Source: CAYLNH01 sp964384625 (GTDB lineage: Bacteria; Verrucomicrobiota; Lentisphaeria; JABSQK01). Taken from it: a DNA stretch of 21,453 nucleotides. Shown one piece after another: positions 1 through 6,166 of the stretch (the stretch's first letter is position 1; every line of letters starts with the position of its first letter). The position numbers were made by a program, and so were the translations under genes. Under the pieces are notes generated by a model. It worked only from the letters and a program-made list of their open reading frames with translations. It was not told the origin of the DNA and made no database searches. The DNA lies in assembly GCA_964384625.1 (NCBI GenBank), contig CAYLNH010000111.1, positions 1 to 21,453 on the forward strand, written 5' to 3'.

Positions 1-931
1 CCGTGTCATCCGGAAACTCCTTCTCCAGATCCTGCAGGTCACGCAATAGATGAGCGTAGCAAAACTGTCGCTGTACTTTTACTGGGTTGTAGCCGGCATA
101 ACGGTCGACGACCAGGACCCCGGGGATGACGCCATCCCCGAGGACTTCAAGCGGCACCTGACTGCTGCGGGTATCACGAAAGCAGAAGATGCTCAGGTCC
201 GGTGTCGTAAACAGCCAGCCGAATCCATTCGCGCCGTTGTTCCGCCATGTTGTTTCATCCGCATGCTTGCATGGGGCTTGACAAAGTTCTTCAGCCAGCC
301 GTACAGGGACTTCCTCAAGGCGCGCAGCCAGATTGTGCATGGCGCAGATCAAACTGCCCGTATTTACTCCTGTGCGCTGCGTCAGATGCCCCAGAGTATA
401 GCCGAAAAGATAGTGGCCGACAGCTACTTCACTTAGAAGCATATTACTGAATCGAAACTTCGGCAGGACTCCCGGAATGATCGGTTGAATGTATCTGCCG
501 CAATCCGGACAGCGCTTCCGATCAAAGCAATAAATCCTGGGCACAATAGTCAGAGGCTCGCAGTCAATGACATCACGACGGCGGGTCTCCACATGCGTCA
601 GAAGTGCACCACAATCCAGACAGTGCACAGGACTGTCCAGGTGCTCAATACGGGCGTTTGATTTGAGCCGTTGACGTCCCTTGCCGCGATGTCCCGGCCT
701 GGCACCACCTTGTCGGGCACGGTTCTTTTCTGGTGAGTTCCCCTTGGGCGGCAGCTTGGAAGATGGAGTAGAGGAGCCGAACTGACGTTCATCGATGGTA
801 CGATGCTCGTTGCCCAGTCGCTTACGAAGTCGGGCGTTCTCCTTTCGCAGGCGCTCCAGTTTTGCCTGCAACTCATCAATCTTGATGCCCTTCTCAAGGC
901 ATCCCGTACACCGGGCCATCTGCTGCAGCAT
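1..931 (-). CDS. IS66-family transposase, N-terminal 310 residues (C-terminus outside window)
   Basis: This is a DDE transposase of the IS66 family that would move the surrounding element. I translated it by hand: it opens with ATG at 931-929 and stays open to base 1. Residues about 16-40 form a Leu/Lys/Glu-rich coiled coil, followed by a basic Ser/Pro linker with RPGHRGKGRQR and a zinc-ribbon-like pair of C-x2-C motifs (CLDCG, CPDCG). The catalytic core follows, with the first Asp in HADETTWR (D225) and the second in VVDRYAGYN (D276), then CYAHLLRDLQDL. The catalytic Glu lies outside the window. The start overlaps the stop of the upstream gene in TGATG, and AAAGGAGA sits about 12 nt upstream, so translation is coupled. 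The visible part has no frameshift, so the gene may be intact. Confidence 0.9.
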   Translation of the reverse strand, partial: MLQQMARCTGCLEKGIKIDELQAKLERLRKENARLRKRLGNEHRTIDERQFGSSTPSSKLPPKGNSPEKNRARQGGARPGHRGKGRQRLKSNARIEHLDSPVHCLDCGALLTHVETRRRDVIDCEPLTIVPRIYCFDRKRCPDCGRYIQPIIPGVLPKFRFSNMLLSEVAVGHYLFGYTLGHLTQRTGVNTGSLICAMHNLAARLEEVPVRLAEELCQAPCKHADETTWRNNGANGFGWLFTTPDLSIFCFRDTRSSQVPLEVLGDGVIPGVLVVDRYAGYNPVKVQRQFCYAHLLRDLQDLEKEFPDDT

Positions 932-1254
932 CAATTGGAAGCTTTCTCCTTTGCGTCGCGAATCAAAGCCAGCCCAGCTTTCACCAGAATCTGCTCCAGC
1001 GCTTTGCCATTGGCCAACGCCTGCTGCAGTGCGGCCACGTCGTCGCGCGGCACATACACGCATTTGCGTTTGCCGTTCAACACGCAGCTGTAAAGCCAAA
1101 CCGTGTGTTTCGCTCCCGAAGCACACACCCGGCAGTTCGGATTCACACAGGGCTTTCGCACTTCGCTGACTGACCCCCTTGCAGCCGGCCAGACCGACTG
1201 CACTTGCTCAAGCAACTCATCCATAGTCTCGACAACCGCGCTCTTCTTCGCCAT
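931..1254 (-). CDS. DUF6788-like small protein of the IS66 element
   Basis: This 107-residue protein of unknown function has a Cys cluster, CVNPNCRVC, at residues 36-44, followed by GAKHTVWLY and a conserved-looking KCVYVPRDD segment. Short proteins of this type (DUF6788, as I recall) are often found directly upstream of IS66-like transposases, and that is the arrangement here. The Cys motif suggests metal or nucleic-acid binding, but this is inference. A strong purine-rich site, GAGGAAGGAAAG, lies just upstream of the ATG on the minus strand. Its TGA overlaps the transposase ATG by one base, so the two form a coupled pair. Confidence 0.7.
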   Translation of the reverse strand: MAKKSAVVETMDELLEQVQSVWPAARGSVSEVRKPCVNPNCRVCASGAKHTVWLYSCVLNGKRKCVYVPRDDVAALQQALANGKALEQILVKAGLALIRDAKEKASN

Positions 1255-1291
1255 GGGCTTTCCTTCCTCGCTGAATCACAAATAATATAGC

Positions 1292-1335
1292 TACCCTTGC
1301 AAAGATATGGGTAAGCCCATATCTTTGCAAGGGTA
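1292..1335. repeat. Perfect 20-bp inverted repeat with TAAG loop
   Basis: The left arm at 1292-1311 is the exact reverse complement of the right arm at 1316-1335, separated by TAAG. On the plus strand an A-rich run follows, and on the minus strand a T-run precedes the stem, so it is not a standard terminator for either neighbour. It lies about 40 bp upstream of the first IS66 gene and could be an element end, a transposase operator or a transcript-shielding hairpin that blocks read-in. Confidence 0.75.
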
Positions 1336-1488
1336 AAAAAGAGAAAAAGATGAAAAAAACGAGAAATCTTCCCCGGTCCGATTCACCCACACCCCATCAC
1401 TGACGCATTACAGCGAGATCGGACGGATCGTTGGTTGCGCACCGGCGTGCTTGCCCTTAGGCGCTTGGTGCGGCCGCAGTTCCAACGC

Positions 1489-1714
1489 CGCGAAAATCCG
1501 TCTGCGCCCGCGCCTCATGACGACCCTGACCACGATGATGGGCTTCCTGCCGCTGGCCCTGAACCTCGGTGAGGGCGGCGACATGCTGCAGCCCATGGCC
1601 GTCGGCGCCATCGGCGGCCTGCTCCTCGAACTACCCGTGGCACTGTTCCTGATGCCCTGCCTATACCTGCTGGCGGCGCGGCGCAGCGGTGGCGGTTCTG
1701 CGTGCCCGGAATAA
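1489..1714 (+). pseudogene. C-terminal remnant of an RND-family efflux transporter
   Basis: The translated segment starting AAKIRLRPRLMTTL, then GFLPLAL, GEGGDML, AVGAIGGLL and ALFLMPCLYLL, matches the last two membrane helices of RND pumps of the AcrB/CusA/CzcA superfamily (about 1000 residues when complete). Only some 75 residues remain, ending at a natural TAA. Upstream, similarity stops around 1489 and no start codon with a ribosome site is present, so this is a truncated gene. Loss of the rest probably goes with the adjacent IS66 element. The residual sequence cannot tell a heavy-metal pump from a drug pump, but the metal-related neighbourhood makes the former plausible. Confidence 0.75.
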
Positions 1715-1970
1715 CGTGTTACCTGTGTCGCACCGATGACGACAGCCGGGGGCGCAGAATCTTCTTCCAGGATTTGCCTCGTAAGCCCTCGGCTACTGCC
1801 CTGCGACTCCTGATGCGCCGCGATGGAAGCCGGTGGAAGGGCCAAGGGCCCGGAATCACCGTAGCCCAGGCCAGCGGCCTGGGTGGGTGATGGTTCAGTG
1901 GTGAAGCCTGAAGGGCTTCTTCAATCGAGAGGGCAGTAATCGAGGGCTTACTTTGCCTCCCCCTCGCGAC
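1715..1970. other. Intergenic spacer with two short hairpins
   Basis: I see no gene. It contains an 8-bp perfect hairpin (1865-1872 with 1876-1883, loop AGC), a 6-bp hairpin (1903-1908 with 1914-1919) and one copy of an 18-bp sequence that recurs inverted at 18859-18876. Confidence 0.6.
1931..1948 (+). repeat. 18-bp dispersed repeat, copy 1
   Basis: GGGCAGTAATCGAGGGCT occurs here on the plus strand and as an exact reverse complement at 18859-18876. Both copies lie within about 50 bp of a promoter-like site, upstream of arsR1 and of the glycosyltransferase. An exact 18-mer shared by chance within 21 kb is unlikely (about 0.01 expected), so this may be a dispersed regulatory or repetitive element. 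Confidence 0.55.
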
Positions 1971-2014
1971 TTGACACATGATCTTCATCGTTTAGAGTAT
2001 TAGCAGGAACTAAT
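1971..2014 (+). promoter_or_regulatory. arsR1-chrA promoter with ArsR-type operator
   Basis: The -35 box is TTGACA at 1971-1976 and the -10 box is TAGAGT at 1993-1998, with a 16-nt spacer. Immediately after the -10 box is the inverted repeat ATTAG-CAGGAA-CTAAT (1999-2014), which abuts the arsR1 ATG. A repressor bound here would cover the start of transcription. Of the 30 bases from 1992, 26 match the corresponding stretch at 4138-4167. AGGA at 2005-2008 doubles as the Shine-Dalgarno site, so the mRNA leader would be only about 10 nt. Confidence 0.8.
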
Positions 2015-2311
2015 ATGAAGGACGACCCTGACAAACTGGCACGAGTGCTGAAGGTCCTCGCCGTGGGCACGCGGGTGCGTATTGTGCAGCTCCTGCGGGA
2101 GCGGACGCTGTGCGTGAACGCGCTGGCCGCGCAGCTTGACGTCACCCAGGGCGCGGTCTCGCAGCACCTGCGGGTGATGCGAGACGCGAACCTGGTAATC
2201 GACGAGCGCCACGGCTATCGCGTCCACTATCGCTTGAACGAAGCGACCCTGGCCCAATGGCGGACGGACATTGACGCCTTGTTGGCGCCGAAGGCCAGTT
2301 CTGAGTTCTGA
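2015..2311 (+). CDS. ArsR/SmtB-family metalloregulator (ArsR1)
   Basis: This is a metal(loid)-sensing winged-helix repressor, 98 residues, a usual length for the family. The N-terminal helices (KVLAVGTRVRIVQLL) lead into the DNA-binding helix-turn-helix VTQGAVSQHLRVM at about residues 43-55, followed by the beta-wing GYRVHYRL. Cys33 (TLCVNALA) sits where ArsR proteins carry their sensor cysteines, but the full CVC pair is absent, so the ligand is uncertain. The last four codons (SSEF) and the stop lie inside the heptamer repeat beginning at 2297, so the native C-terminus was evidently replaced by an inserted element. The gene is likely autorepressed through the palindrome just before its ATG, and probably also controls the matching promoter at 4117. 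Confidence 0.88.
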   Translation: MKDDPDKLARVLKVLAVGTRVRIVQLLRERTLCVNALAAQLDVTQGAVSQHLRVMRDANLVIDERHGYRVHYRLNEATLAQWRTDIDALLAPKASSEF

Positions 2312-2343
2312 GTTCTGAGTTGGGGAGTTCTGAGTTCTGAGTT
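2297..2343 (+). repeat. Left heptamer array (AGTTCTG)
   Basis: Three full AGTTCTG units and a partial one (2297-2320), the interruption TGGGG (2321-2325), then two more units and a partial one (2326-2343). It encodes the last residues of ArsR1 and its stop. It is inverted relative to the array at 2730-2811. Confidence 0.9.
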
Positions 2344-2357
2344 TACGGAGAGAAAAG

Positions 2358-2729
2358 ATGGCGACGATTGAGCGGTTTGAGAAAATCAAGGCCTGGCAGA
2401 TGGCACGTGAACTGACCCGCGATGTTTACGAGGTAACCAAAGGAACTGCGTTTGCGCGGGACTATGGTCTACGGGATCAAATCACCCGGGCATCGGGATC
2501 GATCATGCACAATATCGCGGAGGGCTTCGATTCGGAGACCAATGCCGACTTCATCCGATTTCTCGGGTACGCCAAGCGTTCATGCACGGAGGTGCAGAGC
2601 GAACTTTACGTTGCTCTGGATCAGAAATACGTAGACAACGTGACGTTTGAGCGCCTCTACACGCTTGCCGGCGAGACACGCGCCGCCGTGCGCGGCTTCA
2701 TGACGTACCTTCGAACCAGCGACCGCTAA
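2358..2729 (+). CDS. Four-helix-bundle protein (23S rRNA intervening-sequence protein family)
   Basis: This 123-residue all-helical protein of the S23/IVP four-helix-bundle family has an unknown biochemical role. The related Avd protein of diversity-generating retroelements binds nucleic acid and reverse transcriptase, but no reverse transcriptase is seen here. Diagnostic segments are FEKIKAWQMARELTRDVYEVT at the N-terminus, YGLRDQITRASGSIMHNIAEG in the middle and FIRFLGYAKRSCTEVQSEL later, matching the usual family order and length. GGAGAG at 2347-2352 precedes the ATG by 5 nt. The gene lies between inverted heptamer arrays inside the arsR1-chrA unit, which suggests it arrived as a cassette. 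Its TAA at 2727 is in frame with the downstream chrA frame. Confidence 0.9.
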   Translation: MATIERFEKIKAWQMARELTRDVYEVTKGTAFARDYGLRDQITRASGSIMHNIAEGFDSETNADFIRFLGYAKRSCTEVQSELYVALDQKYVDNVTFERLYTLAGETRAAVRGFMTYLRTSDR

Positions 2730-2811
2730 CTCAGAACTTTGAACTTTGAACTCAGAATTCAGAACTCAGAACTCAGAACTTTGAACCTTGAACTCAGAAC
2801 TCAGAACTCAG
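2730..2811 (+). repeat. Right heptamer array (CTCAGAA/CTTTGAA)
   Basis: Eleven contiguous heptamers plus five bases, with variants CTCAGAA (most frequent), CTTTGAA, TTCAGAA and CCTTGAA. A perfect 6-bp hairpin, CCCGCG-AA-CGCGGG (2813-2826), follows at the array edge. Because the unit is 7 nt, an open frame through it encodes a seven-residue repeat (ELRTQNS type), which now forms the apparent N-terminus of ChrA. Confidence 0.9.
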
Positions 2812-3995
2812 TCCCGCGAACGCGGGTCGGCTGGGGCCGATTCCTTGGCGACGTGTTCATCTGTTCCCTGGGCGCATACGGCGGTCCCGAAGCCCACCTG
2901 GGCGTATTCACGGAACAGATGGTGGTCCGGCGCAAGTATCTCGACGAGACCGATCTGATCGAGCTGGTCGCTCTGTGCAGCATGCTGCCGGGACCGACCA
3001 GTACCCAGACCATGGTGTCCATCGGCTACCGGACAGGCGGCCCCGTCCTGGCCCTGCTGACCATGCTGGTGTGGGCTTTGCCGGTGTTGACGGTCATGAC
3101 CATCCTCTCGTTCCTGTACCAGTTCCTGGCCGGGCGCGGGATTTCCGCCGACGTGCTGCGATATGTGGGCCCGATGGCGGTCGGGTTCATCATCCTGGCG
3201 GCATTCCGGATCGGGCGCAAGGTGGTCAAGGATGCAACGACCGCACTGCTGATGGTGTTCGGCGCGGCAACGACCTACTTCATCCGCGCGCCCTGGATAT
3301 TCCCCCTGGTGCTTGTCATCGGGGGAGCCGTCGCGATCCTCATGGAGCGGGAAAGGGGTCTCTGGAACCGTGTGCGCATCAATCCGCCGTGGCGGTATCT
3401 GATCGCCTTTGCTTTGCTGGCACTGGGATGCCTGGCGCTTGCGGGAATCACCCACCACCGGCTCGTCCATATCTTCGAGAGTTTCTACCGCTACGGCTAC
3501 CTGGTTTTCGGCGGCGGTCAGGTCGTGGTGCCGGTCATGCACAGCGAACTGGTGTTGATCAGCGAGTACATGACCAACCAGGAATTCCTCACCGGCTACG
3601 GCCTCGTGCAGGGACTGCCGGGCCCGATGTTCAGTTTCGCCGCCTATGCTGGGGGCCTCGCGGCGCGCGACGGTTCCGTGGCGTACCAGGTGCTCGGGGC
3701 GGTACTCGGCGGGATCGGCATTTTCCTGCCCGGACTGCTTCTGATCTACTTCGTCTACCCGGTGTGGGAGAATTTGAAACAGATCCGCGCCGTGCGCGTC
3801 TCGCTGCGGGGGGTCAACGCGGTGGCCGGAGGGCTGATCGCCATTGCCGCCGTCATTCTCATGCAGGCCAGCGGTCTGAAACTCGACAACCTGCTGGTGG
3901 CAGTGATGACCGTGGCCTTGCTTGCCACACGCAAGGTGCCCGCGCCGTTGATTGTTGCCGCGGCTGTGGCGGCGGGATTCCTGCGCTGGACGTAA
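2739..3995 (+). CDS. chrA: Chromate transporter, ChrA/CHR family
   Basis: This inner-membrane transporter of the long-chain CHR family expels chromate (or a related oxyanion) in characterised members. The two homologous halves are visible: the first with GAYGGPEAHLGVF and LPGPTSTQ, the second with FGGGQVVVPVMHSELV and GLVQGLPGPMFSFAAYAGG, each followed by several hydrophobic helices. About 390 residues from the conserved part is normal. The start is odd: there is no ATG before the conserved region, and the only candidates are TTG codons inside the heptamer repeat (2739 or 2781), giving a repeat-encoded N-terminal tail. GTG at 2853 would cut into the first helix. Native translation signals were probably displaced by the inserted element. 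The substrate is assigned from the family only. Confidence 0.85.
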   Translation: MNFELRIQNSELRTLNLELRTQNSVPRTRVGWGRFLGDVFICSLGAYGGPEAHLGVFTEQMVVRRKYLDETDLIELVALCSMLPGPTSTQTMVSIGYRTGGPVLALLTMLVWALPVLTVMTILSFLYQFLAGRGISADVLRYVGPMAVGFIILAAFRIGRKVVKDATTALLMVFGAATTYFIRAPWIFPLVLVIGGAVAILMERERGLWNRVRINPPWRYLIAFALLALGCLALAGITHHRLVHIFESFYRYGYLVFGGGQVVVPVMHSELVLISEYMTNQEFLTGYGLVQGLPGPMFSFAAYAGGLAARDGSVAYQVLGAVLGGIGIFLPGLLLIYFVYPVWENLKQIRAVRVSLRGVNAVAGGLIAIAAVILMQASGLKLDNLLVAVMTVALLATRKVPAPLIVAAAVAAGFLRWT

Positions 3996-4116
3996 ATCGG
4001 GAAAGTCCGAGCCGGGGAGGATGCGGTGTCTTCCTGATTCAGTAGGGCGCCGCACCTGGTGTGAGTCCGAATGATGCAAGAACTCGTCAAATAGCCGATA
4101 AATTGCCGACACTCGC

Positions 4117-4160
4117 TTGACCGCCCGGCAAAGTCCATTAGATTATTCGCAGGTACTAAT
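4117..4160 (+). promoter_or_regulatory. Promoter and ArsR-type operator of the Cys-rich/methyltransferase/ABC operon
   Basis: TTGACC at 4117-4122, a 16-nt spacer and TAGATT at 4139-4144 form the promoter. The near-palindrome ATTCG-CAGGTA-CTAAT (4145-4160) directly follows the -10 box. Spacing and sequence match the arsR1 promoter almost base for base, so ArsR1 (or ArsR2) very likely controls this unit. Confidence 0.8.
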
Positions 4161-4248
4161 ATAAAGGTTGCCAGTCCGGCCGCGGCCGATTGCCGATGAG
4201 GGGCTGGATTTTCGTCAAACACAATGAAGCAAGCAACAAAGGAGACCG

Positions 4249-4491
4249 ATGATGTGTTGCAATGACAAGAAACAAGGCTGCGAACAACCGGAAAACTTGA
4301 AGGGCGCCCCACAAGACTGTTCGCCCGAGCAGATCCGTCAGTGCCACGGTGACGACGCGGGCCATCCGTGCACCGAGAGCACGGCTTGCGAACACCCCGA
4401 GCGTCTGAAAGGCAAGCCCGGCGAGTGCTCGCCCGAGCAGATCCGTCAGTGCCACGGCAGCGAGGCCGAGCACCGGTGCACGGATTCGTAG
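4249..4491 (+). CDS. Small Cys/His-rich protein with two tandem repeats, probable metal binder
   Basis: This 80-residue soluble protein matches no family I can name with confidence. After an N-terminal CC (C3, C4) it consists of two 34-residue repeats (11-44 and 47-80) with the shared pattern C-E-x-P-E-x-L-K-G, CSPEQIRQCHG and a final H-x-C-T. In all it has ten Cys and five His at equivalent positions in both halves, as in a metallochaperone or metal buffer. A 29-bp stretch is identical at the DNA level in both repeats (4321-4349 and 4429-4457), suggesting recent duplication or gene conversion. AAAGGAG at 4238-4244 serves either of two adjacent ATGs (4249 or 4252). As first gene of an ArsR-controlled operon it may hand a metal(loid) to the downstream methyltransferase or exporter, but this is inference. 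Confidence 0.8.
   Translation: MMCCNDKKQGCEQPENLKGAPQDCSPEQIRQCHGDDAGHPCTESTACEHPERLKGKPGECSPEQIRQCHGSEAEHRCTDS
4321..4457 (+). repeat. Intragenic 29-bp direct repeat pair
   Basis: Bases 4321-4349 and 4429-4457 are identical, encoding SPEQIRQCHG in each half of the Cys-rich protein. The flanking repeat sequence is more diverged, which points to selection on this core or to gene conversion. Confidence 0.85.
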
Positions 4492-4500
4492 GGCAGGCGT

Positions 4501-5184
4501 ATGAACACCAAGAACACCGACAGCCGCATGGGCAAAGATCAGGCGGCGCTGCCCGACTATTATAAAACGGTGGCCCGGGATTTGATCGAGTTCTGCTCCT
4601 TGTCCGCCGGCCAGGTATGGGTCGATCTTGGCGCCGGCCCCGGCGGCGTTGCCTTGGCACTGCTGGAGGCGCGTGACGATGTGACCATGGTGCTGATCGA
4701 CCCGAAAGCCGATGCCCTGCGTCGCGCCCTGAGCGCGGCGCGGGAGCGCGGGGTCGAGTCGCGTGCGGTGGCTGTACTCGGGGCAGCGGAATCATTGCCG
4801 CTGCCGGACGAATCGGTGGACGTGGTCGTCAGCCGAGGATCGTTCTATTTCTGGGAGGATCGCGCGCAGGGGCTGCGTGAAGTATTTAGGGTACTTCGCC
4901 CCGGCGGCCGCGCCATGATCGGCGGCGGCTTGGGCCGCGACTATCCCGACTGGGCGCGCCGGGAGTTTATCCGCCGCAAACGCGAATCTCAACACCGCGA
5001 TGGGCCGGATGCGATGCAGGCATTCTCCGAGGCGCGAAGCCCCGACACCTTCAGGCGTATTGCCCGAGAAGCCGGCTTGCCGTCGTTTGAGGTCAACGGC
5101 CACGGTGGGCTCGAAGCAGACGCCCAGAACACGGGCATCGGCATCTGGCTGCAGTTTGTGAAGGAGGCGGCAAATGACGGCTGA
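4501..5184 (+). CDS. Class I SAM-dependent methyltransferase (MT1)
   Basis: The cytoplasmic Rossmann-fold methyltransferase has 227 residues. Motif I is VDLGAGPGG (residues 41-49), an acidic ribose-binding residue follows in VLIDPKADAL, then AAESLPLPDESVDVVVSRG and RVLRPGGRAMIGGG as motifs II-III. The substrate cannot be read from the sequence. It has only one cysteine (C32), so it does not resemble the multi-cysteine ArsM arsenite methyltransferases. It starts 10 nt after the Cys-rich gene and overlaps the ABC ATPase start by 11 nt, so it belongs to one operon with a binder and an exporter. Either the methylated product is exported or the enzyme acts on a small ligand, both inference. Confidence 0.85.
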   Translation: MNTKNTDSRMGKDQAALPDYYKTVARDLIEFCSLSAGQVWVDLGAGPGGVALALLEARDDVTMVLIDPKADALRRALSAARERGVESRAVAVLGAAESLPLPDESVDVVVSRGSFYFWEDRAQGLREVFRVLRPGGRAMIGGGLGRDYPDWARREFIRRKRESQHRDGPDAMQAFSEARSPDTFRRIAREAGLPSFEVNGHGGLEADAQNTGIGIWLQFVKEAANDG

Positions 5185-6166
5185 CGCAAAGAAGGCCATC
5201 GAGGTGCGTGGCCTGGCCAAACGGTTCGACGATATCAATGCAGTCATCGGCGTCGACTTCGAGGTCGGCGACGGCGAACTGTTCGGTTTCCTTGGCCCCA
5301 ATGGCGCGGGCAAGACCACGACCATCAACATGCTCACCGGTCTGGCCCGACCGGATGCAGGCACCATTCGCATCGCGGACATCGACTGCTCGCGCAACCC
5401 GAAAGCCGCCCAGCACCTTATGGGCATCGTACCCGACGAGAGCAACCTCTATCCGGAACTCACCGGCTTCGAAAACCTGAATTTCTGCGGATCGTTGTAT
5501 GGCATGGCGAAGGGTGAGCGCGTGCGCTATGCCGGGGAACTGCTCGAACGCTTCGGTCTGAAGGCGGCGGCGCGACGCAAGTTCGGCGGCTACTCCAAGG
5601 GCATGAAACGCAAACTCACCATCGCCGCCGGGATCATCCATTCGCCGGCCATCCTGTTCATGGACGAACCGACCACCGGCATCGACGTTGCCAGTGCCCG
5701 GCAGATCCGCCAACTGATCGCTGACCTGAACACCGGCGGTACCACGATCTTCCTGACCACCCACTACATCGAAGAAGCGGAAAGGCTCTGCCAGCGCATC
5801 GGTTTCATTGTCCAGGGCAGGATCGTGCGTATCGACACCGTCGAGGATCTGTTGCGCCAGGTGGCCGGCCGCCATGTCGTCCAGTTTGCGGTCGGCCGGG
5901 ATGCCGAACGGCTCTGCCAGGTCGCGGGGGACGCGTTCCCGTCGCTTCAGTGCAGATTCCTCACCGACAACTCCCTTCGTGTGACCAGTGCCGAGCCGTT
6001 GCGCATCGGACCGCTGGTGCGCCTGTTCGAGGAACATGGCGCGGAGGTCACCGAAGCCCGCGTCATCCGCCCCTCGCTTGAGGAAGTTTTCGTCGAGGTG
6101 ACCGGCATTGAGGTTGACGCGATGAAACGCGAGAAGGAAAAGGCCGGTAAAGGAGGTGCGGCATGA
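5174..6166 (+). CDS. ABC transporter ATP-binding protein (DrrA/CcmA-like)
   Basis: This nucleotide-binding subunit powers the ABC-2 permease encoded next. Of its 330 residues, the first 230 or so form the ATPase: Walker A GPNGAGKT at 41-48, a Q-loop region, signature YSKGMKRKL, Walker B ILFMDEPTTGID and the H-loop in TTHYIEEAERLC. The remaining 100 residues are the C-terminal extension typical of the COG1131 drug/lipid-type exporters. It overlaps MT1 by 11 nt, and the permease ATG overlaps its TGA (ATGA), so the two subunits are made together. The promoter at 4117 places it under ArsR-type control, which favours export of a toxic metal(loid)-related compound over a housekeeping substrate. The substrate is unknown. 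Confidence 0.92.
   Translation: MTADAKKAIEVRGLAKRFDDINAVIGVDFEVGDGELFGFLGPNGAGKTTTINMLTGLARPDAGTIRIADIDCSRNPKAAQHLMGIVPDESNLYPELTGFENLNFCGSLYGMAKGERVRYAGELLERFGLKAAARRKFGGYSKGMKRKLTIAAGIIHSPAILFMDEPTTGIDVASARQIRQLIADLNTGGTTIFLTTHYIEEAERLCQRIGFIVQGRIVRIDTVEDLLRQVAGRHVVQFAVGRDAERLCQVAGDAFPSLQCRFLTDNSLRVTSAEPLRIGPLVRLFEEHGAEVTEARVIRPSLEEVFVEVTGIEVDAMKREKEKAGKGGAA

Larger units (their letters stand above)
1..1335 (-). mobile_element. IS66-family insertion sequence, partial (distal end outside window)
   Basis: The element comprises a DUF6788-like gene followed by an IS66-type transposase, both reading leftward and running off the window start. A 20-bp perfect inverted repeat at 1292-1335 lies just upstream of the first gene and may be part of the element's end, although I cannot define the terminal repeat or a target duplication. 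No TnpA/TnpB accessory genes of the classic IS66 type are seen, so the arrangement is closer to single-transposase members of the family. It sits beside a truncated RND gene, so insertion or a linked deletion probably removed the 5' part of that gene. Confidence 0.8.
2297..2811 (+). mobile_element. Putative small inserted element: four-helix-bundle gene between inverted heptamer arrays
   Basis: A 372-bp gene is bracketed by tandem AGTTCTG heptamers on the left (2297-2343) and CTCAGAA-type heptamers on the right (2730-2811). These are reverse complements of each other, so the whole unit of about 515 bp could fold into a long stem. It overlaps the 3' end of arsR1 and the 5' end of the chrA reading frame, as expected for an insertion between two adjacent genes. 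Four-helix-bundle (23S rRNA intervening-sequence protein) genes are known from rRNA insertions bounded by inverted repeats, but here there is no rRNA. Mobility is inference. Confidence 0.55.

Noticed and set aside
50..436. Plus-strand 128-residue frame
   Set aside because: It is the antisense shadow of the IS66 transposase, whose minus-strand frame is open across the whole stretch and carries the catalytic motifs.
2358..2729. Avd gene of a diversity-generating retroelement
   Set aside because: The fold family is related, but no reverse transcriptase, template repeat or variable repeat is found in the window.
2730..2811. Tandem repeats considered as a CRISPR array
   Set aside because: Units are seven bases with no spacers, and no cas gene is nearby.
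2808..4112. 434-residue open frame on the minus strand
   Set aside because: It is antisense to chrA. The translation is rich in His, Asp, Arg and Gln with no domain, as expected for the shadow of a G+C-rich membrane-protein gene.
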